DNA of 64,000 nt from positions 179,997 to 243,996 of the forward strand of contig FNUU01000005.1 in NCBI GenBank assembly GCA_900108205.1, given 5' to 3'. Every line of letters begins with the position of its first letter. The first letter of the stretch is position 1. Below, one piece after another: positions 10,071 through 18,814 of this stretch. The DNA is from Eubacterium ruminantium. Its GTDB lineage: Bacteria; Bacillota; Clostridia; Lachnospirales; Lachnospiraceae. The translations under genes and the position numbers were made by a program. A model generated the notes under the pieces. It did no database searches. It saw only the letters and a program-made list of their open reading frames with translations, and was not told where the DNA came from.

Positions 10071-10174
10071 CGGTATATCAGTTCTGAAATAACCGTACCG
10101 ATAATGTAGACTGTTTTTTTGAAAGTACAGTATCAAAAACGTAGGAATAGTGAACTGTTCCAATATTTTTGACC
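10071..10174. repeat. dispersed hairpin repeat, copy B
   Basis: About 104 bases alignable along its whole length to copy C and over its right part to copy A. The right half folds as TCAAAAA (10133-10139) with TTTTTGA (10166-10172), enclosing GGAATAG-TGAA-CTGTTCC. It lies just upstream of the SDR start, on the side away from the gene. The G-T wobble in the inner stem and the compensated loop suggest selection for structure. Confidence 0.6.
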
Positions 10175-10429
10175 ATATCAATACTTTACATCTCATACTC
10201 CTGCGGGACTGTAATTTCTCCGGTATCTTATCAAACATGCTCTGACAAATACCCTCTCATCACACAAGCTTTTTATATTAATTTTTTTATTATCATACAT
10301 GCCCGGACAAAAAGTCCTCTCACCACACAGACATTTTACTATAACATTTATCAAAATGATAGTTAAATATAATGAAAAGATTTAAAAAATATTGTATACT
10401 ATATTTATATATCGATTAATAATCATTCT
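10175..10429. repeat. degenerate tandem repeat of about 62 bases, two copies, in a gene-free region
   Basis: Copy 1 begins near 10229 and copy 2 near 10291. Both start TTATCA-ACATGC, continue with a GACAAA segment, then CCTCTCA-CACACA and a T/A-rich tail. They sit between hairpin repeats B and C in the 520-base gap separating the divergent SDR and nuclease genes. The rest (10350-10429) is A/T-rich with TATACT and TATAAT-like runs. I see no coding potential. Confidence 0.5.
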
Positions 10430-10535
10430 CGGTATATCGGTCCTGAGATAACCGGACCAATAAGGCAGATTGTTTTACGAGAGTACAAAATAAAAACGCA
10501 GGAACAACCGGCTATACTCAGATAGCTGTTTTTAT
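10430..10535. repeat. dispersed hairpin repeat, copy C, in the 5' region of the CARF nuclease gene
   Basis: Aligned to copy B from CGGTATATC through the AAAAACG-AGGAA core. It contains a GGTCC/GGACC inverted repeat (10439-10458) and a later stem of AAAAACGCAG with CTGTTTTT (10492-10533) ending about 20 bases before the nuclease start. If transcribed with the nuclease it would form a structured leader. Confidence 0.5.
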
Positions 10536-10553
10536 ATGCAGAAAGGAAATAAT

Positions 10554-11786
10554 ATGGCAGGAACGTTTGTGGAATTCTTTTCGGAAGAAGCTTTGGAAAA
10601 TGTCATGGTCATCCTCAAATACAAGCCCGAAAGGGTTGTATATATCGGTCATAAGTCCAATATGATCACCAAGAAGATCAACAGTCTCCGGGCGTTTACC
10701 CAGCGGGTTTCTCCTGAAACAGAACTTAAATTCATAGAAGTATCGCGAGATAATCTGGACCAGATTATAGATGTTCTTCGCGAGCTTGTGGAAAAATATA
10801 AAGGTGCCAAATTTGAGCTTACCGGAGGCGGCGAGCTGATCCTTATCGCCTTTGGCTTTGTGAGCTCCAAATTTCCTGTCGAAACCCTTCGAATCGATCC
10901 GTATACCGGCACCGAGATAGACTTTAACGGCATTGAGCTCGAGAGAAAGTCCGGTCACGTACAAATGAGTGTCGCCGACAACATGATCCTTCACGGCGGC
11001 TGCCTCACAAATCTCACCGGAAGCTATTCTACCTGGCGCTTTACCGATGACTTCAGAAATGATATACGTGCCATCTGGAACATAGCAAAAAAAATGAAGA
11101 GCAAATGGAATAAATGTACTGCCATCATCGAGGAGCTTGTGAAAGCAAATCCGCCTGACGAAAGCGGTCTCTATACTCTTCCTCGTTCAGCTTCCGGAGA
11201 TATCACTGAATTCTTCTTCAAGCTGAAAAATATCGGTGTTGTCAGTGAACTGCACATTGCCAAAAGAAGCATTTCCTTCTATTTCAAGAATGACATGATA
11301 CGGCATATCGTTACAAAAACAGGGAACATTCTTGAGCTTCATGTATACGATGTCGCTACCAGCGATAACAGCAAATTCACAGACGCAGTTATAGGCGCCA
11401 TGATCGACTGGAACGGTGACAACCGAAAAGGTGATCGAAAGTCTCTTCCTGAGGGAGGCTATGATAATTCAACAAATATAGATACCGTAAATGAGATCGA
11501 CGTCATCCTTATGCGTGACGCCATACCGACATTTATATCCTGCAAGAGCGGCAAGGTCGGAAGCGTGGCTCTTCATGAGCTTCAGACAGTCACGAGGCGT
11601 TTCGGCGGAAAATACGCCATTAAAGCTTTAGTTATGGCAACCCCTTGTGAAAATCCCGGAAGCGGTGCCGGATTTTTCCGAAAACGCGCCAAGGATATGC
11701 ACATCTGGGTCATTGACGACGTATATTCCATGAGTGACGAAGCTCTGAGACAAAAACTTATAAAAATACAGGGAGTTTCCTTCTGA
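10554..11786 (+). CDS. stand-alone CARF/PD-(D/E)xK nuclease (Card1/DUF1887-like)
   Basis: The ATG at 10554 has AAAGGA six bases upstream; an in-frame ATG at 10536 lacks such a site. The 410-residue product looks like Card1/Can2-type effectors. The N-terminal about 150 residues look like a CARF domain: VVYIGHK strand-loop (28-34) and the CARF signature FELTGGGELILIA (88-99). The C-terminal domain carries a restriction-endonuclease-like core: Glu261 (NILELHVYD), NEID (Asp316) and SCK (Lys331). Card1 proteins cut DNA and RNA when bound to cyclic tetra-adenylate made by type III CRISPR complexes. No CRISPR array, Cas10 or other cyclase is visible in this window, so the activating ligand is unknown. 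DUF1887 proteins are known outside CRISPR loci. A terminator overlaps the gene end. Confidence 0.82.
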   Translation: MAGTFVEFFSEEALENVMVILKYKPERVVYIGHKSNMITKKINSLRAFTQRVSPETELKFIEVSRDNLDQIIDVLRELVEKYKGAKFELTGGGELILIAFGFVSSKFPVETLRIDPYTGTEIDFNGIELERKSGHVQMSVADNMILHGGCLTNLTGSYSTWRFTDDFRNDIRAIWNIAKKMKSKWNKCTAIIEELVKANPPDESGLYTLPRSASGDITEFFFKLKNIGVVSELHIAKRSISFYFKNDMIRHIVTKTGNILELHVYDVATSDNSKFTDAVIGAMIDWNGDNRKGDRKSLPEGGYDNSTNIDTVNEIDVILMRDAIPTFISCKSGKVGSVALHELQTVTRRFGGKYAIKALVMATPCENPGSGAGFFRKRAKDMHIWVIDDVYSMSDEALRQKLIKIQGVSF

Positions 11787-11807
11787 TCAGAGGGAACTCC
11801 CTGTTTT
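11769..11807 (+). terminator. intrinsic terminator of the nuclease gene
   Basis: CAGGGAGTTTCC pairs with GGGAACTCCCTG (one T-G wobble) around an 11-base loop that contains the stop codon of the nuclease gene, followed by TTTT. The hairpin thus overlaps the coding end. Confidence 0.85.
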
Positions 11808-11816
11808 CACACTATC

Positions 11817-11876
11817 CGTACTATTTCACACAATTCGTGTTATCTTAAACTGCCTCGTACTATTTCTTGTTATCTT
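11817..11876. repeat. short direct repeat between the nuclease and dnaB gene ends
   Basis: CGTACTATTTC occurs at 11817-11827 and 11856-11866, each followed by TGTTATCTT (11838-11846 and 11868-11876). It is an imperfect duplication with an indel, in the convergent gap just past the dnaB stop. No function is evident. Confidence 0.5.
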
Positions 11877-11889
11877 GCAATATCATGAA

Positions 11890-13530
11890 TTATCTCGCGC
11901 AGTTCGCAAATCTTGTATACTTGCCCTGCCAGATAAGGTCTACAGAACCAGTAGAACCGTTTCTCTGCTTGGCTACGATTATCTCTGCGATACCCGGCTT
12001 CTCAGTTTCATTATTATAATATTCATCTCTGTAAATGAACATAACAACGTCCGCATCCTGCTCGATGGCTCCCGACTCTCTGAGGTCGGCAAGAACAGGT
12101 TTATGATCAGGTCTCGAGTCAACCGCTCTGTTCAGCTGCGAAAGGGCTATAACCGGAACATTCAGTTCCCTGGCAAGCCCCTTGAGTGATCTGGAAACCT
12201 CAGATACGAACTGCTGTCTTGATTCAACAGCTTTATTTGGGCTCATAAGCTGAAGGTAATCGACGATGATCAGGCCAATATCACTCTTCTGCTTGAACTT
12301 ACGGCATTTAGAACGCATCTCCGCTATGGTTATCGATGAATTATCATCAACAAATATAGGAGAATCTCCTACCGTTCCTGCGCTTTCCGCAAGCTTGCTC
12401 CAATCCTCATCCGCAAGATTACCGGTTTTCATGGCCTGAGCATCAACAAGTGCATCCTGGGCCATAACTCTGTCTCCCAGCTCCTTCTTACCCATTTCCA
12501 AAGAAAAGAAGAGCACCGGAATGTGCTGCTTGACCGCCACATTATGAGCTATATTCAGCACAAATGCCGTCTTACCCATGGAAGGACGTGCGGCCACAAG
12601 TATAAGCTCGCCTCCGTGGAGACCGGTAAGCTTCTCATCCAGGTCAATAAAACCTGTGGAAAGACCATTTACTCTTCCCTTATTCTTGGCAGCTTTATCC
12701 ACACTCTGGATAACCTCCAGAACAATATCGCTCATATTCGCAAAATCTGTATAACCATTTCTCGACTGGGACAGCTTAAAAACATCCTGCTCAGCTCTCT
12801 CAAGGATATTTTCAACAGTATCCTGAGCAATGTAGCAATCCTTCGATATTTCATCAGTAATCTTTATAAGTCTTCTGAGAACTGCCTTATCTCTGACAAT
12901 CTCCCCGTACCCCTTGGCATTTACCGCTGTCGGAACCGCATTTATAAGGTCACCTATAAATGAAACATTATTCACCTCTTCAGGTATATTCTTCTTGGCA
13001 AGACGGTCCATCAGGGTTACTATATCAACCATTTTCTTGGAAGAATACAGCTCACAGATAGCCTCAAAAATAACTCCGTGCGCAGCATTATAGAAATCCT
13101 CCGGAAGGAGCATGTCAGCAAGATCCGCTATAGCCTCTCTGTCCATAAGCATGGAGCCTATAACTGCCTTCTCCGCATGATCATCATGAGGCATAACCCT
13201 TTTTACCGCCGGAATATTTTTGGAACTTCCTCTCCCGGAAGCATTTGACATATATACCGAAGTATTTTTGCTGCCGGAAGAATATTCCGTACCCGACACC
13301 TGTCCATATCCGGCCGATGAATATCCTGCGTCAGCTTCCTGCGCATATCCCGAACCGGAATCATTTCCGGCACTTCCGTCAAAATATCCCTCCGTGGTTT
13401 CAAAACCACCGGCAGCATATTCCTCCGCTGCATGATCATAAATATCCTCTGCAGTGAAGCCGCCCAGGAAGTCATCATGGTCATTATTCAATTCTCCCGC
13501 ATTCTGCGGAGTAATCTCTCTATCATCCAT
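11890..13530 (-). CDS. dnaB: replicative DNA helicase DnaB with long N-terminal extension
   Basis: Hexameric helicase that unwinds DNA at the replication fork. The product is 546 residues, about 100 longer than usual. The conventional DnaB N-domain starts near residue 112 (PHDDHAEKAVIGSMLMD) and the RecA-like ATPase has Walker A AARPSMGKTA, LFFSLEMGK, Walker B IGLIIVDYLQLM and the arginine-rich DLRESGAIEQDAD segment. The first about 110 residues are low complexity, acidic at the start (DDFLGGF, AAEEYAAGGF) and then Gly/Ser/Tyr/Asn-rich, likely disordered. The start has only a weak GGAT-type ribosome site; an internal start near the normal N-terminus is possible, but the extension frame is open and contiguous. 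It follows rplI and gdpP, the usual Firmicutes order. Confidence 0.95.
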   Translation of the reverse strand: MDDREITPQNAGELNNDHDDFLGGFTAEDIYDHAAEEYAAGGFETTEGYFDGSAGNDSGSGYAQEADAGYSSAGYGQVSGTEYSSGSKNTSVYMSNASGRGSSKNIPAVKRVMPHDDHAEKAVIGSMLMDREAIADLADMLLPEDFYNAAHGVIFEAICELYSSKKMVDIVTLMDRLAKKNIPEEVNNVSFIGDLINAVPTAVNAKGYGEIVRDKAVLRRLIKITDEISKDCYIAQDTVENILERAEQDVFKLSQSRNGYTDFANMSDIVLEVIQSVDKAAKNKGRVNGLSTGFIDLDEKLTGLHGGELILVAARPSMGKTAFVLNIAHNVAVKQHIPVLFFSLEMGKKELGDRVMAQDALVDAQAMKTGNLADEDWSKLAESAGTVGDSPIFVDDNSSITIAEMRSKCRKFKQKSDIGLIIVDYLQLMSPNKAVESRQQFVSEVSRSLKGLARELNVPVIALSQLNRAVDSRPDHKPVLADLRESGAIEQDADVVMFIYRDEYYNNETEKPGIAEIIVAKQRNGSTGSVDLIWQGKYTRFANCAR

Positions 13531-13586
13531 ATTATCTAATCCATTATTTTCTTATTAAAGCGGTTCTAAAAAAACTCTAAAAATAA

Positions 13587-14033
13587 TTACATTCCTTCTA
13601 CGTTGACCTTAAGGGTTGCAGTAACCTCCGGATGGAGCTTTACAGCTACGTTATATCCGCCAACATTCTTGATAGGATCCTTTACCATAATCTTCTTCTT
13701 ATCAATCTTAATATTATGCTGCTTCTGAAGCTCCTCGGAAATCTCCTTTGAAGATACCGAACCAAATGTTCTTCCGCCTTCTCCAACCTTAACCTTTGTA
13801 TTAACTGTCAGCTCTCCCAGCTTTTCAGCCAGTTTCTTTGCATCTGCAAGATTCTCTGCAGCAACCTTGTCATCATGCTGTTTTTTAAGCTTAAGATCAT
13901 TAAGGTTCTTTGGAGTAGCCTCGATACCGAGCTTCTTAGGAAGCACGAAATTTCTTGCATAGCCGTCATTTATCTCTACGATCTGTCCCTTTTTACCAAG
14001 GGTTTTAACATCCTCTAATAATATAACCTTCAT
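13587..14033 (-). CDS. rplI: 50S ribosomal protein L9
   Basis: 148 residues beginning [21 protein letters not shown], with the L9 N-domain motif [10 protein letters not shown], a long connecting helix and the C-terminal domain with [11 protein letters not shown]. The ribosome binding site AAGGAGAT overlaps the end of gdpP, whose stop lies three bases before the ATG. Structural protein of the large subunit near L1; involved in reading-frame fidelity. Confidence 0.98.
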   Translation of the reverse strand: MKVILLEDVKTLGKKGQIVEINDGYARNFVLPKKLGIEATPKNLNDLKLKKQHDDKVAAENLADAKKLAEKLGELTVNTKVKVGEGGRTFGSVSSKEISEELQKQHNIKIDKKKIMVKDPIKNVGGYNVAVKLHPEVTATLKVNVEGM

Positions 14034-14036
14034 TTA

Positions 14037-16079
14037 TTAAATATCTCCTTCCGAATACATCTCACTGAGTACCTTCTTAAGTTCAGGGAAGAAATCCTCC
14101 TTATGCTGTCCCTTAAGCTGCACTCCGGCAATATTTGCATGTCCGCCGCCATTGAAACGCTCCATAACCAGCTGGACATTTACATCTCCTATGGATCTTG
14201 CTGAAACATAAAGTACGCCCTTTGACTCTGTTACAACAAATGATGCCCTGATGCCATCTACATTCAGGAGTTCATTTGCGACCTTTGCCACAGGAACTGT
14301 CGGTGCTTCCGGCGAATTCGGATCCGCCTCTATATATGACAGGGCAAATACGCCAAGATAAACTTCAGCATTACTTATTCCCTGTGCACGTTCCTTCATC
14401 TCATCAATTCCGCTGCGGAACATTTTTCTTACTCTTACAATATCAGCGCCACACTTTCTGAGATATGAAGCTGCCTCAAATGTTCGAACACCGGTCTTAT
14501 TAAGGAAATTATCCGTATCAATAAGTATTCCGGCATACATTGCATCAGCCTCTACAGATTTGATTCGAGGCTTTACGCTGATATACTGGAACATTTCCGT
14601 GATCATCTCGCAGGCCGACGAAGCAAATGGCTCTATATATGAAAGCGTTGCATTTGTTATAGCTTCATTTGACTGCCTGTGGTGATCGAATACCACAACC
14701 GTCTTGCAGAGTGAAATGAGTTCTTCGCACTCCGTAATGCTTGGTCTGTTTACATCACAGACCACCAGCATGGTATTATCATCCACCATATTTATGGCCT
14801 GCTGGCTTGAAAGAAGTAAGTCATCATAAGAATCAGAAGTCTTAAAGCTGTTTACCATAGGCCTGATAGCCGAAGTCACCTCGTTTAAAACGATATAGCC
14901 CTTCTTGCCAAGAGTGGTAACAAGTCTGTAGATACCCACTGCAGAACCAAAGGCATCTGCATCCGGTCTCTGATGAGCCATAATGATAACCTTATCCTTA
15001 TTGACAAGAAGTTCTTCAAAGGCCTGTGCTTTAACTCTCGCCTTTACTCTTGTGGTTTTCTCTGTTCCGGCACTCTTTCCGCCATAATACGTAACCTTGT
15101 CGCCATACTTAAATGCCACCTGATCACCGCCACGGCCGAGAGCCAGCCCTATTGCAACCTTGGCATACTCATAGCAGTCCGCAAATGAATCCGTTCCGGC
15201 TCCGATACCCATACTGAGCGTAACCGGAATCTCATTTCCAACATTTATATTCTTGATCTCGTCTATAAGCGAGAACTTGTCATCCTTAAGTGTCTGCAGA
15301 TATTTCTGGCGGAAAACGAAGAAATATTTATCATTTTCCAGACGCTTTGTTATGGCGTCAATATTTGCAAGATACATGTTGATCTTCCTGTCTACCAGAG
15401 CATTCAGGATAGAATGCTTGACTTCTTCGGTACTGTCCATAACCTCATCGTAGTTATCAATATAAAGAAGGCCTGTGATAAGCTTCTGGTCTGCATTTTC
15501 CTGCATATAGAACCTGAGATCCGTAACATCGAAGAGATAGAAGGCGATTACCACATCATCGTCCCTTCTCTCCTCTGCTTCCTTATTAAATACCGTCGAA
15601 AGATCCACTCTTTTGATGACTGCATTATAAATCTTATCATCGTAATATATCTCCATGCTGTTATCATCAACATGAGAAAATACGCTTGAAGTAAGTTCAG
15701 GAAAATAGTAATCCATTCTCTTTCTGAGATGCTTCTCCCCGTGACAGATGTCGTTCCGGAACATTTTATTTGCCCAGAGTATCCTTCCGGCAGAATCAAG
15801 AATAGCATACGGTACCGCAAGATTCTTCAGAAGCTCCTTCTGTATCTTTCCCTGTTCCAGGGCATAATCCACGAGATTGGCATCCAGAACCGGTCTCAGC
15901 TTTAAATATGCCACTGTTACCACAAGAGCATAAAGCAGTATGACACCGGTCGCTATGTATGTTTCTCTGCTGTCAAAGCCCATGGTCATATAAACTATGG
16001 CAAGCAGCACCACAGCCAGGATCATAGGCACTATAAGCAGAAATCTGATCTTATTTTTTATGGATCTTTCCTTTTCCAT
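14037..16079 (-). CDS. gdpP: cyclic-di-AMP phosphodiesterase GdpP
   Basis: Membrane phosphodiesterase lowering c-di-AMP. The 680-residue product has two N-terminal membrane helices (about 12-30 and 38-56), a PAS-like domain (about 80-170), a degenerate GGDEF domain (about 195-330), and DHH/DHHA1 domains (about 360-670). Metal-binding motifs are MAHQRPDADAFGSA, CDVNRP, VVVFDHHRQ and the DHHA1 sequence GGGHANIAGVQLKG. It lies between valS and rplI-dnaB, a location typical for GdpP. Loss-of-function mutants in other Firmicutes have raised c-di-AMP and altered beta-lactam tolerance. Confidence 0.95.
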   Translation of the reverse strand: MEKERSIKNKIRFLLIVPMILAVVLLAIVYMTMGFDSRETYIATGVILLYALVVTVAYLKLRPVLDANLVDYALEQGKIQKELLKNLAVPYAILDSAGRILWANKMFRNDICHGEKHLRKRMDYYFPELTSSVFSHVDDNSMEIYYDDKIYNAVIKRVDLSTVFNKEAEERRDDDVVIAFYLFDVTDLRFYMQENADQKLITGLLYIDNYDEVMDSTEEVKHSILNALVDRKINMYLANIDAITKRLENDKYFFVFRQKYLQTLKDDKFSLIDEIKNINVGNEIPVTLSMGIGAGTDSFADCYEYAKVAIGLALGRGGDQVAFKYGDKVTYYGGKSAGTEKTTRVKARVKAQAFEELLVNKDKVIIMAHQRPDADAFGSAVGIYRLVTTLGKKGYIVLNEVTSAIRPMVNSFKTSDSYDDLLLSSQQAINMVDDNTMLVVCDVNRPSITECEELISLCKTVVVFDHHRQSNEAITNATLSYIEPFASSACEMITEMFQYISVKPRIKSVEADAMYAGILIDTDNFLNKTGVRTFEAASYLRKCGADIVRVRKMFRSGIDEMKERAQGISNAEVYLGVFALSYIEADPNSPEAPTVPVAKVANELLNVDGIRASFVVTESKGVLYVSARSIGDVNVQLVMERFNGGGHANIAGVQLKGQHKEDFFPELKKVLSEMYSEGDI

Positions 16080-16108
16080 ATCCTTACCTTTTTATTATAG
16101 TTTCTAAA

Positions 16109-18778
16109 TTATTTTGCAAGTGAATTGATACGTTCAACTACCTGTTCGTAAGTTTCCTTATACTTTACAAGCTTTGCCTTTTCTTCTTCTACCTTGGCAA
16201 CCGGTGCCTTGGCGATGAATTTTTCATTTGAAAGCATTCCTTCGGCTCTCTTTATCTCGCCTTCGAGACGTGTCTTTTCCTTGCCAAGTCTCTCAAGCTC
16301 CTTATCGATATCAACAAGCTCAGCAAACGGAATATAAATAACCGCATCATGGATAACCACAGAAACAGCATCCTCTGCGATTCCGGTCTTATCCCCCTGA
16401 ACCATTACCTTATCGGAATAAGCAAGCTTCTCAAAAATAGCCGTACTTTCCTCAAATATCTTTCTGATGTCAGCCTTGTCAGATACAACAAATGCATTTG
16501 CCTTTCTGCTTGGCGGAACATTCATCTCTGTACGAATATTTCTAACACCTCTTACAGCTTCCTTGATAACATCAATATCCTTCTCCTCAGCGGCAAAATT
16601 CCATACATCTCTGTAAACCGGCCACTCAGATATCATTATTGATTCTTCACCTGTAAGTGTGCAGAAGATTTCTTCAGTAACAAACGGCATATAAGGATGA
16701 AGCAGCTTCAGGCAGTTTGCGAGCACCATTTTAAGGGTATAAAGTGCCGCACTTCTTGTACTGTCATTTACATCCCAGAGACGCGGCTTAACCATCTCGA
16801 TATACCAGTCGCAGAATTCTTCCCAAAGGAAGTTATATATCTTATCAGCGGCAATACCGAGCTCATATTTCTCCATATTGTCCGTAACATCCTTAACAAG
16901 AGTATTCATCTTGCTGATGATCCATTTATCTACTGTTGTAAGGTTTTCAGGCATCTCAGCGAATACAGGATCCTTCTCATCAGGATATCCCTCTTCCTTT
17001 GGAGCCTCGTTCATCATGATAAATCTTGAAGCATTCCATATCTTATTGGCAAAGTTACGGCTTGCCTCAACTCTCTCCCAGTAGAAACGCATATCATTTC
17101 CAGGTGCGTTTCCTGTGATAAGAGTGAATCTGAGGGCATCTGCACCGTACTTTTCAATAACCTCAAGCGGATCGATACCATTTCCGAGAGACTTGCTCAT
17201 CTTACGTCCCTGATCGTCTCTTACAAGACCATGGAAGAGAACAGTATGGAAAGGAAGCTCTCCGGTCTGCTCGATAGAAGAGAATACCATACGGATAACC
17301 CAGAAGAAAATGATATCATAGCCGGTTACAAGTACATCTGTAGGGAAGAAATACTTATAATCCTCTGATTCTGTATCAGGCCAGCCAACAGTTGAAAATG
17401 GCCAGAGTGCTGAAGAGAACCATGTATCAAGGGTGTCCTCATCCTGCTTGAAATGAGTACCGCCGCACTTTGGACAAACCTTAGGCTGTTCAAAATCAAC
17501 AACAGTCTCACCGCAGTCCTGACAGTAATATGCAGGGATTCTGTGACCCCACCATAACTGACGGCTGATGCACCAGTCACGGATATTATCCAGCCAGTTA
17601 TAGTAAACCTTATTCATTCTCTCAGGTACAAGACGAAGCTTGCCGGAAACAACAGCTTCCTTGGCAGGGCGAGCCATTTCTTCCATCTTTACAAACCACT
17701 GTGGCTTGATAAGAGGCTCAACCGTAGTCTTGCAGCGGTCATGAGTACCAACCTGATGTGTATGAGGAACGATCTTAACAAGAAGTCCCAGCTTATCGAG
17801 ATCCTCAACTATAGCCTTTCTCGCCTCATAACGCTCCATTCCATCGTACTTTGTACCGATATTTGCAATAGTTGCATCATCATTCATAATATTTATCTCT
17901 TCGAGGTTATGTCTCTTTCCAACCTCAAAGTCGTTAGGATCATGCGCAGGAGTGATCTTAACGCAGCCTGTTCCGAATTCCTTATCAACATAGCTGTCTG
18001 CGATAACAGGAATCTCCTTATTAACAAGTGGAAGAATAAGTGTCTTTCCTACTATATCCTTATATCTTTCATCATCCGGATTAACCGCAACCGCAGTATC
18101 ACCAAGCATAGTCTCCGGACGTGTGGTTGCTATCTCAACAAAACGTCCTTCCTCACCGACTACAGGATACTTGATATGCCAGAAATTGCCCTGCTGCTCC
18201 TCGTGGATAACCTCAGCGTCAGAAATGGAGGTCTGACATACAGGACACCAGTTAACGATCCTTGATCCCTTATAGATCCAGCCCTTGTCATAGAGTTTCT
18301 TAAATACAGTATTTACAGCCTTGTTATTACCTTCGTCCATTGTGAAGCGTTCTCTGTCCCAGTCTGCAGAAGAACCCATGGATTTAAGCTGGTTAATGAT
18401 ACGTCCGCCGTATTCCTTTCTCCACTCCCAGGCTCTTTCAAGGAATTTTTCTCTTCCCAGATCAGCCTTGTCGATTCCCTGTTCCTTTAACGCTTCCGTG
18501 ATCTTAACCTCTGTAGCTATGGCCGCATGGTCTGTGCCCGGCTGCCAGAGTGCATTATAGCCCTGCATTCTCTTCATACGGATAAGGATATCCTGCATGG
18601 TATTGTCAAGAGCGTGTCCCATGTGGAGCTGTCCTGTAATATTTGGTGGCGGCATAACTATCGTGAAAGGTTTCTTTGATCTGTCAACTTCCGCGTGGAA
18701 GTATCCGTTTTTAACCCATTTCTCATAAAGTCTCTTTTCAATCTCCGAAGGATTGTAGGTTTTCTCAAGTTCGCTCAT
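16109..18778 (-). CDS. valS: valyl-tRNA synthetase
   Basis: Charges tRNA-Val; class I enzyme of 889 residues. HIGH appears as PPPNITGQLHMGHAL and KMSKS as GRKMSKSLGNG; a zinc-type Cys cluster (CQDC...CPKC) lies before DTWFSSALWPFSTVGWP. The C-terminal coiled-coil arm ends the protein (ELVDIDKELERLGKEK...). The ATG at 18776-18778 has GAGGAG seven bases upstream; a start five codons earlier would place that site inside the gene. No T-box leader is visible: only about 36 bases separate it from the TPR-like gene, with which it is probably co-transcribed. Confidence 0.97.
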   Translation of the reverse strand: MSELEKTYNPSEIEKRLYEKWVKNGYFHAEVDRSKKPFTIVMPPPNITGQLHMGHALDNTMQDILIRMKRMQGYNALWQPGTDHAAIATEVKITEALKEQGIDKADLGREKFLERAWEWRKEYGGRIINQLKSMGSSADWDRERFTMDEGNNKAVNTVFKKLYDKGWIYKGSRIVNWCPVCQTSISDAEVIHEEQQGNFWHIKYPVVGEEGRFVEIATTRPETMLGDTAVAVNPDDERYKDIVGKTLILPLVNKEIPVIADSYVDKEFGTGCVKITPAHDPNDFEVGKRHNLEEINIMNDDATIANIGTKYDGMERYEARKAIVEDLDKLGLLVKIVPHTHQVGTHDRCKTTVEPLIKPQWFVKMEEMARPAKEAVVSGKLRLVPERMNKVYYNWLDNIRDWCISRQLWWGHRIPAYYCQDCGETVVDFEQPKVCPKCGGTHFKQDEDTLDTWFSSALWPFSTVGWPDTESEDYKYFFPTDVLVTGYDIIFFWVIRMVFSSIEQTGELPFHTVLFHGLVRDDQGRKMSKSLGNGIDPLEVIEKYGADALRFTLITGNAPGNDMRFYWERVEASRNFANKIWNASRFIMMNEAPKEEGYPDEKDPVFAEMPENLTTVDKWIISKMNTLVKDVTDNMEKYELGIAADKIYNFLWEEFCDWYIEMVKPRLWDVNDSTRSAALYTLKMVLANCLKLLHPYMPFVTEEIFCTLTGEESIMISEWPVYRDVWNFAAEEKDIDVIKEAVRGVRNIRTEMNVPPSRKANAFVVSDKADIRKIFEESTAIFEKLAYSDKVMVQGDKTGIAEDAVSVVIHDAVIYIPFAELVDIDKELERLGKEKTRLEGEIKRAEGMLSNEKFIAKAPVAKVEEEKAKLVKYKETYEQVVERINSLAK

Positions 18779-18814
18779 TTTAATTCTCCTCATCTATTGA
18801 ACAAATAATTATTA

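Noticed and set aside
10121..10535. Hairpin repeats A-C as a complete insertion sequence
   Set aside because: No transposase frame lies between them and they are in direct, not inverted, orientation.
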